DNA from: Flagellimonas profundi | Lineage (GTDB): Bacteria; Bacteroidota; Bacteroidia; Flavobacteriales; Flavobacteriaceae | DNA: 64,000 nt | Reading direction: 5' to 3' | Assembly: GCF_017313275.1 (NCBI RefSeq) | Contig: NZ_JAFLNM010000005.1 | Span: 124,001-188,000 of the forward strand | Shown here: positions 55,821-64,000 of the stretch, piece after piece | How positions within the stretch are numbered: position 1 is the first letter of the stretch | Layout of the letters: every line of letters begins with the position of its first letter | Notes under the pieces: generated by a model | Seen by the model: the letters and a program-made list of their open reading frames with translations, nothing else | Told to the model about the DNA's origin: nothing | Database searches by the model: none | Translations under genes and position numbers: made by a program

Positions 55821-55917
55821 GTGTTAAAATCTTTGTCCTTTTGCCAAAGGTTAATTGGTCGTTAACAACTTTGCCGCATACACTTTCAAAATTGACTATT
55901 TTCATCGAATTTATCCC

Positions 55918-55925
55918 TAATTTTG
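55918..55925 (+). promoter_or_regulatory. -7 element of gcvP
   Basis: TAATTTTG matches TAnnTTTG and ends 20 bases before the ATG at 55946, so it supports that start over the in-frame 55841. A TTG lies about 23 bases upstream, a little wider than usual. Confidence 0.6.
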
Positions 55926-55945
55926 TGCACTTTATTGGATTGAAC

Positions 55946-58798
55946 ATGAATACAGAGGTTTTTGCCGCCAGACACATTGGCATCACAGAGAGAGACTTGC
56001 CCCACATGCTCAAAACCATTGGGGTGGAAAACATGGAACAGCTCATTTATGAGACCATTCCCAATGATATCAAATTAAAAAAACCATTGGACCTCCCCGA
56101 AGGTATCAGTGAACATGAGTTCCTGAGCCATTTGGGTGAACTGGCCAAGAAAAACAAGGTTTTTAAAACCTATATCGGTTTGGGATACCACGAATCGTTT
56201 ACCCCATCCGTAATCAAAAGAAATATTCTGGAAAATCCAGGTTGGTATACGGCCTACACACCTTATCAAGCAGAGATTGCCCAAGGTCGATTGGAGGCAC
56301 TTTTGAATTTCCAGACCATGGTAAGCGACCTTACGGGCATGGAAATTGCCAATGCCTCCCTTTTGGATGAAAGTACAGCAGCAGCAGAGGCCATGAGCAT
56401 GTTGTTCGAAGTACGCAGTCGCCAACAAAAGAAAGATGGAGTTGTCAAATTCTTCGTTTCCGAAGAAGTGCTACCTCAAACGTTGAGCTTATTGGAAACA
56501 CGAGCTATACCTTTAGGTATAGAATTGGTCATTGGAAACCACGAGTCTTTTGATTTTTCCGAAAAATTTTATGGTGCATTATTGCAATATCCCGGTAAAC
56601 ATGGTCAAGTAAACGATTATGCGTCCTTTGTGGAAAAAGCCAAGGAGAACGAAATAAAAGTAGCCGTTGCCGCCGATATTTTGAGCTTGGTAATGCTCAC
56701 TCCTCCTGGCGAATGGGGCGTAGATGCTGTTGTGGGAACCACACAACGTTTTGGGATTCCGTTGGGCTATGGTGGACCACACGCCGCATTCTTTGCTACC
56801 AAAGAAGCTTACAAAAGAAATATTCCAGGTCGTATTATCGGAATCACCAAGGATACAGATGGCAACCCGGCCTTACGTATGGCACTCCAAACTAGGGAGC
56901 AACATATTAAAAGAGATAAAGCAACCTCAAACATTTGTACCGCCCAGGTGCTTTTGGCCGTAATGGCGGGTATGTATGCGGTTTATCACGGACCGGAAGG
57001 TTTAAAATATATTGCCAACAAAGTGCACAACAATACCAAAAAGTTGGCCAAAACATTGGAAGGTTACGGTTTTGAGCAATTGAACAGCGCCTATTTTGAC
57101 ACGATTCAGGTGAAGGTGAAAAACCCAGGTCGACTTAAAGATGTAGCAGAAAGCAAGAGCATCAACTTACATTATATGGATGACTCCACGGTTTCTGTTT
57201 CATTGAACGAAGCTGTTTCCAATACTGATTTGGACACATTGATTTCTTGCTTCTTGGAATCACATGATTTGGATGAAAAATCTTTAGGGGAGATGCAGTT
57301 GGGTGAAGCCATTCCAAATTCATTGCAAAGGAAAACTCCATTTATGGAGCATGAAGTCTTCAACTCTTATCACTCAGAAACTGAGTTGATGCGTTATATC
57401 AAAAAATTGGAGCGCAAGGATTTGGCATTGAACCAATCCATGATTTCTTTGGGAAGCTGCACCATGAAGTTGAATGCGGCATCGGAAATGTTACCATTGA
57501 GCTGGGGAGAATGGGGCAACATCCACCCTTTTGTGCCTTTAAACCAAGCTGAAGGTTACCAAGAAGTCTTAAAATCATTGGAAGAGCAACTCAATGTAAT
57601 TACAGGGTTTTCCGCTACTTCACTTCAACCAAACTCTGGTGCGCAAGGAGAGTACGCGGGACTTATGGTAATCCGAGCTTATCACGAATCAAGAGGCCAA
57701 GATCACAGAAACATTTGCTTGATACCTGCTTCTGCCCACGGAACCAATCCAGCTTCAGCCGTAATGGCTGGTATGAAAGTAGTTGTTACCAAAACCGATG
57801 AAAAAGGAAACATTGATTTGACAGATCTGGAGGAAAAAGTGGAAAAACATGCAGAAAACTTAGCTGCATTGATGGTCACTTACCCTTCCACCCATGGTGT
57901 TTTTGAATCATCTATAAGACAAATTACCAAACTCATCCACGATAACGGAGGTCAGGTCTACATGGATGGTGCCAACATGAACGCCCAAGTAGGGTTGACC
58001 AATCCTGCAACTATTGGGGCCGATGTATGCCATTTGAACCTGCACAAGACCTTTGCCATACCACACGGAGGTGGTGGGCCAGGCGTGGGACCTATTTGTG
58101 TGGCGGAACAATTAAAACCGTTTTTACCGACAAACCCAGTAATTCCCACTGGCGGAGAAAGTGCAATAACCGCTATTTCTTCGGCGCCATGGGGAAGTTC
58201 ATTGGTTTGCCTGATTTCTTACGGATATATCAAAATGCTAGGCTCCGAAGGACTCACAAAAGCTACCGAAGCAGCCATTCTAAACGCAAACTACATTAAA
58301 GACCGTTTAAAAGGTAAGTTCGATGTACTTTACACAGGTGAGCGTGGACGTGCCGCCCACGAAATGATCATTGACTGTAGGCCCTTTAAAGCAAATGGAA
58401 TAGAGGTTACGGATATCGCCAAGCGACTTATCGATTACGGATTCCATGCACCAACGGTTTCCTTCCCAGTTGCGGGAACATTGATGATAGAGCCGACCGA
58501 GAGTGAAAGCCGTGCCGAACTGGACCGTTTTTGCGATGCGCTATTATCTATTCGAGAGGAAATTGATGAAGCTTCTGCAGATGAAATGGATAATGTATTG
58601 AAAAATGCTCCTCACACCTTGAGCATGTTGACCAGCGATTCATGGAACCACTCCTATAGCAGGGAAAAAGCCGCTTTTCCATTACCTTATATCGCCGAAA
58701 ACAAGTTTTGGCCAAGCATTAGAAGAACGGATGAAGCGTTTGGGGATCGTAATTTAATGTGCACTTGTGCTCCTATCGAAGAGTATATAGAAGCCTAA
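55946..58798 (+). CDS. gcvP: glycine dehydrogenase (decarboxylating), P protein
   Basis: The 950-residue single-chain P protein of the glycine cleavage system decarboxylates glycine with pyridoxal phosphate and passes the aminomethyl group to GcvH. I start at MNTEVFAARHIGITERDLPH, the family start; a 35-residue longer frame runs through the promoter. The N-terminal half contains ASLLDESTAAAEAMSM. The PLP lysine is in NLHKTFAIPHGGGGPG (near residue 700). Neither gcvH nor gcvT is nearby. A strong terminator follows. Confidence 0.97.
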   Translation: MNTEVFAARHIGITERDLPHMLKTIGVENMEQLIYETIPNDIKLKKPLDLPEGISEHEFLSHLGELAKKNKVFKTYIGLGYHESFTPSVIKRNILENPGWYTAYTPYQAEIAQGRLEALLNFQTMVSDLTGMEIANASLLDESTAAAEAMSMLFEVRSRQQKKDGVVKFFVSEEVLPQTLSLLETRAIPLGIELVIGNHESFDFSEKFYGALLQYPGKHGQVNDYASFVEKAKENEIKVAVAADILSLVMLTPPGEWGVDAVVGTTQRFGIPLGYGGPHAAFFATKEAYKRNIPGRIIGITKDTDGNPALRMALQTREQHIKRDKATSNICTAQVLLAVMAGMYAVYHGPEGLKYIANKVHNNTKKLAKTLEGYGFEQLNSAYFDTIQVKVKNPGRLKDVAESKSINLHYMDDSTVSVSLNEAVSNTDLDTLISCFLESHDLDEKSLGEMQLGEAIPNSLQRKTPFMEHEVFNSYHSETELMRYIKKLERKDLALNQSMISLGSCTMKLNAASEMLPLSWGEWGNIHPFVPLNQAEGYQEVLKSLEEQLNVITGFSATSLQPNSGAQGEYAGLMVIRAYHESRGQDHRNICLIPASAHGTNPASAVMAGMKVVVTKTDEKGNIDLTDLEEKVEKHAENLAALMVTYPSTHGVFESSIRQITKLIHDNGGQVYMDGANMNAQVGLTNPATIGADVCHLNLHKTFAIPHGGGGPGVGPICVAEQLKPFLPTNPVIPTGGESAITAISSAPWGSSLVCLISYGYIKMLGSEGLTKATEAAILNANYIKDRLKGKFDVLYTGERGRAAHEMIIDCRPFKANGIEVTDIAKRLIDYGFHAPTVSFPVAGTLMIEPTESESRAELDRFCDALLSIREEIDEASADEMDNVLKNAPHTLSMLTSDSWNHSYSREKAAFPLPYIAENKFWPSIRRTDEAFGDRNLMCTCAPIEEYIEA

Positions 58799-58816
58799 AA
58801 ACCATCATAAACATTG

Positions 58817-58855
58817 AAAAAAGCCTTGATTCTAAAATTAGACCAAGGCTTTTTT
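58817..58855 (+). terminator. bidirectional terminator after gcvP
   Basis: A perfect 12-bp stem (58817-58828 with 58844-58855), plus an inner 5-bp stem TCTAA/TTAGA in the loop, followed by T-runs on either strand. It starts 18 bases after the gcvP stop. Confidence 0.93.
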
Positions 58856-58893
58856 CATATCCAGCCATATAAACGGTACCTTTTGAACATTGT

Positions 58894-58913
58894 AACAATT
58901 GTTATGCATGCAT
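58894..58913. repeat. two adjacent 10-base palindromes upstream of the KAS III operon
   Basis: AACAATTGTT (58894-58903) directly abuts ATGCATGCAT (58904-58913); each is self-complementary. They lie about 55 bases before the KAS III start, where an operator would be expected. The regulator is unknown. Confidence 0.5.
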
Positions 58914-58967
58914 AGCACCTAAAGTTTAGATATCTTAACTTGTTTTTATTTAAAACCCCTATATAAA

Positions 58968-60026
58968 ATGAAAATCGGCATTACAGGCACTGGAAGCTAC
59001 ATCCCTTCCATAGTAACCAAAAACGAAGATTTTTTGAATCATGAGTTTATGGAGACCGATGGGTCGGCCTTTGAACAACAGAACAATGTGATCATTGAGA
59101 AGTTCGAAGCGATAACAGGTATTGAAAATCGACGATATGCAAAACCAGACCTCAAGACTTCGGACATTGGCTTTTTGGCCGCCGAAGAAGCTATCGCGAA
59201 TGCTGGAGTGGATAAAGAGGAACTTGATTACATCATCTTCGCACACAATTTTGGAGACCTGACACCCGGAAAAATTCAAGGGGACACTTTGCCAAGTTTG
59301 GCGACTCGCGTAAAGCACTTATTGCGTATCCAAAATCCAAAATGTGTTGCTTACGATCTAATTTTTGGTTGTCCAGGATGGATAGAGGGCATGATTCAGG
59401 CAACTGCTTTTATTAAAAGTGGTATGGCCAAAAAATGTTTGGTGATAGGCGGCGAAACCCTTTCTCGAGTTGTGGACAGGCACGACCGTGACAGTATGAT
59501 TTTTTCCGATGGTGCCGGAGCTACCATTTTGGAGGCCGATCCACCTAACGGGGAGATATTGTCCCATGCCTCGGTAACTTATGCCAATGAGGAGGCCTAT
59601 TATTTATATTTTGACAAATCCAATAGCCCTTCCGAATCCAAGGATACCCGGTACATAAAAATGCAGGGAAGAAAAATTTATGAGTTCGCTTGCGTTAACG
59701 TTCCCAAGGCCATGGCTTCCTGTTTGGATGATAGTGGCGTTGCAATCGATGATGTCAAGAAAATCTTTATTCATCAGGCCAATGAAAAAATGGATGAAGC
59801 CATCATCAAGCGATTCTATAAGATCTATGGAAAAGCCGTTCCAGAAAATATCATGCCCATGAGCATTCAAGATTTGGGCAACAGTTCAGTCGCCACTGTT
59901 CCCACTTTATATGATATGGTCCTTAAAGGCAAGCTACCGGAACATGAAGTAAAAAAGGGAGATGTTGTTATATTTGCAAGTGTTGGTGCCGGTATGAACA
60001 TCAACGCCATTGTATACAAATATTAG
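58968..60026 (+). CDS. 3-oxoacyl-ACP synthase III family protein (FabH-like)
   Basis: The 352-residue thiolase-fold protein has the KAS III triad Cys near 135 (IFGCPGWIEGM), His near 269 (IFIHQANEK) and Asn near 305 (DLGNSSVATVP). It also has SDGAGATILEAD. It may condense an acyl-CoA or acyl-ACP with malonyl-ACP. The genes that follow are not those of standard fatty-acid synthesis, so it is more likely a special-purpose KAS III for a lipid or small molecule. The methyltransferase gene begins at the next base after its stop. Confidence 0.88.
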   Translation: MKIGITGTGSYIPSIVTKNEDFLNHEFMETDGSAFEQQNNVIIEKFEAITGIENRRYAKPDLKTSDIGFLAAEEAIANAGVDKEELDYIIFAHNFGDLTPGKIQGDTLPSLATRVKHLLRIQNPKCVAYDLIFGCPGWIEGMIQATAFIKSGMAKKCLVIGGETLSRVVDRHDRDSMIFSDGAGATILEADPPNGEILSHASVTYANEEAYYLYFDKSNSPSESKDTRYIKMQGRKIYEFACVNVPKAMASCLDDSGVAIDDVKKIFIHQANEKMDEAIIKRFYKIYGKAVPENIMPMSIQDLGNSSVATVPTLYDMVLKGKLPEHEVKKGDVVIFASVGAGMNINAIVYKY

Positions 60027-60548
60027 ATGTACGAGAACAACTTTCCCAATAAACGCTACAAGCATACTTTAGCATTCTTAAGAAAGCACATCAATACTTC
60101 AGAATCCATTTTGGACCTAGGAGTTGAAAATCCCTTTTCTGAAATAATGAAATCCAACGGGTACCAAGTGGAAAATACCCAAGGTGAAGATTTGGATTTC
60201 AAATTTGATAAAGTTGCACGATCAGATGCAGATGTGGTCACTGCCTTCGAGATTTTTGAACATTTGGTGGCTCCCTTAAATGTTTTGAAAGAGATAAAAG
60301 CCAAAAAAATAGTGGCAAGCGTACCTATGCGATTATGGTTTTCACCTGCCTACCGGAGCAAAACCGACCCATGGGACCGTCATTATCACGAATTTGAAGA
60401 TTGGCAATTTGATTGGCTTTTGGAAAAGGCTGGTTGGACCATTAAGGATACTGCCAAATGGACAAACCCAACCAAAAAAATTGGGATACGGCCTATTCTA
60501 AGATACTTTACAAACAGGTACTATATTGTTTATGCCGAAAGGACCTAA
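60027..60548 (+). CDS. class I SAM-dependent methyltransferase-like protein
   Basis: The 173-residue product begins right after the KAS III stop codon. SESILDLGVENPFSEIM (about 27-43) has the position of motif I with a shortened Gly-rich loop; VVTAFEIFEHLVAPLN (about 72-87) fits the motif III region of small methyltransferases, and ASVPMRLWFS follows. The last part (HEFEDWQFDWLLEKAGWTIK) is typical of the C-terminal helix. The substrate is unknown, and motif I is weak enough that activity is not certain. Confidence 0.72.
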   Translation: MYENNFPNKRYKHTLAFLRKHINTSESILDLGVENPFSEIMKSNGYQVENTQGEDLDFKFDKVARSDADVVTAFEIFEHLVAPLNVLKEIKAKKIVASVPMRLWFSPAYRSKTDPWDRHYHEFEDWQFDWLLEKAGWTIKDTAKWTNPTKKIGIRPILRYFTNRYYIVYAERT

Positions 60549-60591
60549 AAGTAATTTGGGATAAGTGCCCGGTTTTTTGGAATTTTAGCAA

Positions 60592-61434
60592 ATGCGAATC
60601 AGTATTGTTATCCCCGCCCATAATGAAGCAGTTTATTTAAAAGATTGCTTGGACTCCTTTGTGGGGCAAACTTATTTGCCCAACGAGCTTATTTTGGTGG
60701 ATGACAATTCCTCGGATGATACTTTTAAAATAGCCGAGAGCTTTGCAAAGGAACACCACTGGATAAAAGTGCTTCAGCGTACATCTGCTGATGAACACGT
60801 ACCTGGAAAAAAAGTGGTGGATACCTTTAATTTTGGACTGGAACACACCTCAGAATTTGACCTCATAGGAAAATTTGATGCGGACATTGTTCTACCTCCC
60901 AATTATTTTGAGCTCATCGTCAATCAATTTCAGGCCAATTGGAAACTGGGTATGTGCTCTGGACTTTTATACATCAAAAAAGGTGATCAATGGGTATATG
61001 AGCACATCTCCGATAAAACTCATATCAGAGGTCCTATAAAATTGTATCACAAAGCCTGTTTCAACAAAATAGGTGGTTTACGGCCCGGTGTTGGCTGGGA
61101 TACGGTGGATATCCTTTTGGCCAACTACCACGATTTTGACACTTTAACGCTTACGGAACTCAAAGTAAAGCACCTCCGCCCAACGGGACATGGGTACAGT
61201 GCCAAAAACCATCGATCCAAAGGAGTTGCCATGTATAAAATGCGCTACGGTATTGTTCTCACCAAAATTGCCGCATTAAAAATGGCTTGGCAGGCCAAAA
61301 GCCCCAACCTCTACCTCCAAGCGATTTTGGGTTATCTGGCAGCATTCTTCCAACAACAACCCAAATACGTTTCCAAAAAAGAGGGCAAATTTATCCGTGG
61401 CTTTCGCTGGAAGGGTATTTGGTCGAAGTTGTGA
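60592..61434 (+). CDS. GT2 family glycosyltransferase
   Basis: The 280-residue product has the GT-A start ISIVIPAHNEAVYLKDCLDS and LILVDDNSSDDTFKIAESF, the metal motif DAD in IGKFDADIVLPPNY, and a later RPGVGWDTVDI that may hold the catalytic base. It transfers a sugar to a lipid or polymer; no membrane segments are obvious apart from a C-terminal hydrophobic patch. It is 43 bases after the methyltransferase gene and stops directly against the pafA stop codon. Confidence 0.9.
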   Translation: MRISIVIPAHNEAVYLKDCLDSFVGQTYLPNELILVDDNSSDDTFKIAESFAKEHHWIKVLQRTSADEHVPGKKVVDTFNFGLEHTSEFDLIGKFDADIVLPPNYFELIVNQFQANWKLGMCSGLLYIKKGDQWVYEHISDKTHIRGPIKLYHKACFNKIGGLRPGVGWDTVDILLANYHDFDTLTLTELKVKHLRPTGHGYSAKNHRSKGVAMYKMRYGIVLTKIAALKMAWQAKSPNLYLQAILGYLAAFFQQQPKYVSKKEGKFIRGFRWKGIWSKL

Positions 61435-63111
61435 TTATTCAAACTCCAAAACCTCCTTTATCGGCTGTCCTGTAGCCCCATTCGGGAATGCAATGCCCAA
61501 CAGGGCTGCAATGGTAGGAGCAATATCGGGAATCTCGGTACGGCTCACCGTACTTCCCTGCTTAATTCCCTTTCCGTAAAGCAATAATGGAACATGGGTA
61601 TCGTAGATCTGTGCCGAACCATGGGTGGAACCCGTTCTACTGTAAGAGATGTAACCTACATTGGGCACAAGCAACACATCCCCGGAACGCTTTTGGTTAT
61701 AGCCGTTCTGCAAAATGTACGGAATACCTTCGGTATATTCGTTTTTCCATATTTGGTACGCTGTGTACACTTGTCCAATACCTTCGTAAGCCAATAGTTC
61801 TCGTGCGATATCCTCTTGTGCATCATCCAAATCAATATCCAAATTGGCCAAAATCTTATGGTCCAAGAACAGTTGATAATTGGAAAGATCCCGTACCACA
61901 TCGGTAGTTCCGTATTTGTACTGTAGAAACTCATCAAACTTGCTTTGCATACCATCCATATCCAAATATCCCGCTGGAATCTTGGAGTCCATTAAGTAGG
62001 ATGGCACATTAATGGCTGCATGATCAGCGGTCAGGAAAACTGTGTATTCCCCTTCTCCCACTTTTTCGTCCAAAGTGGAAAGTATTCGGGCCAAATCTTG
62101 GTCCAGTCTAATATATGTGTCCTCCACTTCCTTGGAATTGACCCCAAAAAAATGACCCACATAATCGGTACTTGAAAAACTGATGGCCAAGAAATCGGTA
62201 ATGGTATCAGCTCCCAAATCTTCCGCTTCCAAAGCCGCCAAGGCAAAATCCGCAGTAATGCTGTTCCCATAAGGACTTCTTCTTATCAGATCAAACTGAC
62301 CATTTTGATCCCAAATGGCAGGCAGGTCGTGCGGAAAAGTATTCGTTGTTTCCCCTTTTTGCAATCCTTCATAATTATTGGCATCCAAACCGCTTTCCAC
62401 ATAAGTTTCAATGGGTTTTAGGGTATTCCACGGTTTCTTGTATACTTCAACCTTATCCGAAGCATTGAAATCCACTACCCACTGTGGCAATTCGTCCATA
62501 TAATAGGAGCTGGTAATCCAATTTCCCGTTTCGCCACCTTCAAACCAATAAGCCGCATTGGCAGCATGGCCTGCAGGTAAAATGGCACCTCTGTCCTTCA
62601 AGGCAACACCAATCACTTTACCTCGTTTTTGAGTGTGCAAACGTAATTGATCGGTAATCGTGGTTACAAGCATTCGGTGCGGCGACATTTGTCCAGCATC
62701 CGAGGTTGTTCCCACTGAAGTATAGCTGTCATCACCTGCACAGTATACCTCTTCGCCCGATTCCTTATCGAACCAATTATTTCCAATAATGCCGTGCATG
62801 GAAGGGGTTGTCCCGGTATAGACAGAAGTGTGTCCAGGCCCCGTACTGGTAGGTGCATAGTTAAAATGATTGTTTTTGCAATTAAACCCCTCGTTTACCA
62901 ATCTTTTAAAACCTCCTTCTCCGTATTGATTCCAAAAACGGGTCAAGTAGTCATACCTCATTTGATCGACCACAATGCCCACAACCAATTTTGGTGTTTG
63001 GGCAATGGGTGCAGGTTGAGCTGCTGCATCGTTCTTTTTTCTGCGTTGACCATAGGTAAAACTGATCATGCACAATGCTAAAATGGAAACTATAAAATTG
63101 CTTGTTTTCAT
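61435..63111 (-). CDS. pafA: PafA-type alkaline phosphatase
   Basis: The 558-residue protein has a signal peptide (ending ISFTYGQ, about residue 22) and metal ligand Asp49 (VVDQMRYDYL). The nucleophile region APTSTGPGHTSVYTG (about 86-100) carries the Thr that is phosphorylated. It has KDRGAILPAGHAAN and later SSTDYVGHFFG and TADHAAINVP. PafA is a periplasmic phosphatase made irrespective of phosphate in Flavobacteria. A TAnnTTTG box (TAGTTTTG, 63136-63143) lies 24 bases upstream. Confidence 0.93.
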   Translation of the reverse strand: MKTSNFIVSILALCMISFTYGQRRKKNDAAAQPAPIAQTPKLVVGIVVDQMRYDYLTRFWNQYGEGGFKRLVNEGFNCKNNHFNYAPTSTGPGHTSVYTGTTPSMHGIIGNNWFDKESGEEVYCAGDDSYTSVGTTSDAGQMSPHRMLVTTITDQLRLHTQKRGKVIGVALKDRGAILPAGHAANAAYWFEGGETGNWITSSYYMDELPQWVVDFNASDKVEVYKKPWNTLKPIETYVESGLDANNYEGLQKGETTNTFPHDLPAIWDQNGQFDLIRRSPYGNSITADFALAALEAEDLGADTITDFLAISFSSTDYVGHFFGVNSKEVEDTYIRLDQDLARILSTLDEKVGEGEYTVFLTADHAAINVPSYLMDSKIPAGYLDMDGMQSKFDEFLQYKYGTTDVVRDLSNYQLFLDHKILANLDIDLDDAQEDIARELLAYEGIGQVYTAYQIWKNEYTEGIPYILQNGYNQKRSGDVLLVPNVGYISYSRTGSTHGSAQIYDTHVPLLLYGKGIKQGSTVSRTEIPDIAPTIAALLGIAFPNGATGQPIKEVLEFE

Positions 63112-63135
63112 GCTAGGGATTTAATCGAATAAGAG

Positions 63136-63143
63136 CAAAACTA
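63136..63143 (-). promoter_or_regulatory. -7 element of pafA
   Basis: TAGTTTTG on the minus strand matches TAnnTTTG and is 24 bases from the ATG at 63109-63111. No -33 TTTG at the normal spacing. Confidence 0.55.
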
Positions 63144-63227
63144 TTGAATTCTGCCGTTTAAAAATTTAAATCAAGGTTAAATGCTCCACAATATTCTTAT
63201 TTTTATGACCTCAAGTCCATAAAACGC

Positions 63228-63965
63228 ATGAAATACCTAGAAGCGATTGGAAAATACTTCATCATGATCTGGGAAGTATTTAAAAAACCTACCAAGTGGC
63301 GCATTATGAAAACCTTGATCTTCAAGGAAATCGATGAGCTGATTTATGGCGCCATGGGCATCATTATTTTTATTTCCTTTTTTATTGGCGGTGTTGTTAC
63401 CATTCAAACAGCACTTAACCTAAATAGCCCCTTATTACCCAAAAGTCTTATTGGTTTTGCCACAAGGCAATCGATGATTCTGGAGTTTGCCCCTACCTTT
63501 ACCTCCATTATTATGGCTGGGAAAGTAGGCTCTTACATTACTTCCAGCATTGGCACCATGAGGGTAACAGAGCAAATTGATGCTCTTGAGGTAATGGGCA
63601 TCAACTCGTTGAACTATCTTGTTTTTCCAAAAATTGTTGCCACTATGTTATATCCTTTTGCAGTGGCTATTTCCATGTTTGTTGGTATTTTAGGAGGATG
63701 GGTCGCAGCTGTTTTTGGGGGTTTTGCACCCAGCGGGGAATTTATCCAAGGGCTACAAATGGATTTTGATTCGTTCCATGTGACCTATGCATTTATAAAA
63801 TCGGTGGTTTTTGCCTTTGTAATCGCTACCGTACCATCTTATCATGGTTATTATATGACAGGGGGAGCCTTGGAAGTAGGAAAGGCCAGTACCACCTCGT
63901 TTGTATGGACCAGTGTGGTGATTATTATATTGAACTACGTATTAACACAATTGTTGTTGGGCTAA
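63228..63965 (+). CDS. MlaE-family ABC transporter permease
   Basis: The 245-residue permease has five or so membrane helices. The family block AGKVGSYITSSIGTMRVTEQ then IDALEVMGINSLNYLVFP (about 104-141) is diagnostic of MlaE/YrbE. The MlaFEDB-type system moves phospholipids between outer and inner membrane in Gram-negative bacteria. Its stop codon overlaps the ATG of the ATPase gene (TAATG). No Mce-domain protein falls inside the window. Confidence 0.95.
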   Translation: MKYLEAIGKYFIMIWEVFKKPTKWRIMKTLIFKEIDELIYGAMGIIIFISFFIGGVVTIQTALNLNSPLLPKSLIGFATRQSMILEFAPTFTSIIMAGKVGSYITSSIGTMRVTEQIDALEVMGINSLNYLVFPKIVATMLYPFAVAISMFVGILGGWVAAVFGGFAPSGEFIQGLQMDFDSFHVTYAFIKSVVFAFVIATVPSYHGYYMTGGALEVGKASTTSFVWTSVVIIILNYVLTQLLLG

Positions 63966-64000
63966 TGATAGAGGTAGAGAACATACATAAATCGTTTGGG
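63965..64000 (+). CDS. ABC transporter ATP-binding protein, 5' end only
   Basis: The ATG at 63965 shares one base with the previous stop. The 12 codons before the window end read MIEVENIHKSFG, the usual start of an ABC ATPase. By position it is the MlaF-type partner of the MlaE permease. Confidence 0.85.
   Translation, partial: MIEVENIHKSFG

Noticed and set aside
55841-55945. 35-residue N-terminal extension of gcvP
   Set aside because: Lies across the -7 element and divergent promoter region; the family start is MNTEVFAARHIG at 55946.

Overview
This window comes from a chromosome of a Flavobacteriaceae bacterium (phylum Bacteroidota), probably marine and perhaps close to Muricauda/Allomuricauda; the genus is a guess. 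The grounds are a SusC/SusD-type outer-membrane pair, FG-GAP/ASPIC-UnbV lipoproteins, a DUF5723 protein, a PafA-type phosphatase, the TAnnTTTG -7 promoter element typical of Bacteroidota, few recognisable Shine-Dalgarno sites, and moderate to low GC content. No rRNA, tRNA, CRISPR array, prophage or insertion sequence is visible.

Layout. Bases 1-4,033 (minus strand) hold the 5' part of glycogen synthase, enolase and carA. Bases 4,131-21,174 (minus strand) are one long translation locus in which the str, S10, spc and alpha ribosomal operons are fused: rpsL-rpsG-fusA-rpsJ, then rplC to rplQ with secY, infA and rpoA. It starts at a full-consensus Bacteroidota promoter near 21,220-21,248 and ends at a perfect 12-bp hairpin terminator at 4,069-4,100. 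tuf, map and adk are not in it. Bases 21,712-31,972 (plus strand) form a surface-uptake island: a TonB-dependent SusC-like receptor, a SusD-like lipoprotein, a third lipoprotein, a large FG-GAP/ASPIC-UnbV lipoprotein and a small secreted protein. No carbohydrate-active enzyme accompanies them, so the substrate is unknown.

Bases 32,038-49,870 carry small housekeeping operons on both strands: rlmB, a rhomboid protease, rarA, a three-gene envelope operon of unknown function, a radC / deacetylase-like / nucleotidase operon, DUF1569, a SUKH-TPR protein, a shortened and degenerate Mur-ligase-like protein, cupin plus SDR, a LytTR two-component system, a DUF4136 lipoprotein, and obgE behind an HPRT-adenylate kinase fusion. 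Bases 49,988-54,082 are a purK-purE operon extended by a small membrane protein and an M3 peptidase. An ECF sigma factor with a tiny zinc-finger partner, a UbiA-like membrane protein and gcvP follow. Bases 58,968-61,434 are a ketoacyl-synthase III / methyltransferase / glycosyltransferase cassette that abuts a convergent pafA. The right edge opens an MlaE/MlaF-type ABC transporter that runs out of the window.

The most unusual features are the catalytically degenerate, C-terminally truncated Mur-ligase paralogue with its own perfect promoter, the unexplained KAS III cassette behind two adjacent 10-bp palindromes, hairpins placed inside the otherwise tight ribosomal operon, and a recurring arrangement of convergent genes whose stop codons touch or overlap. 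No clearly new defence or mobile system is visible.
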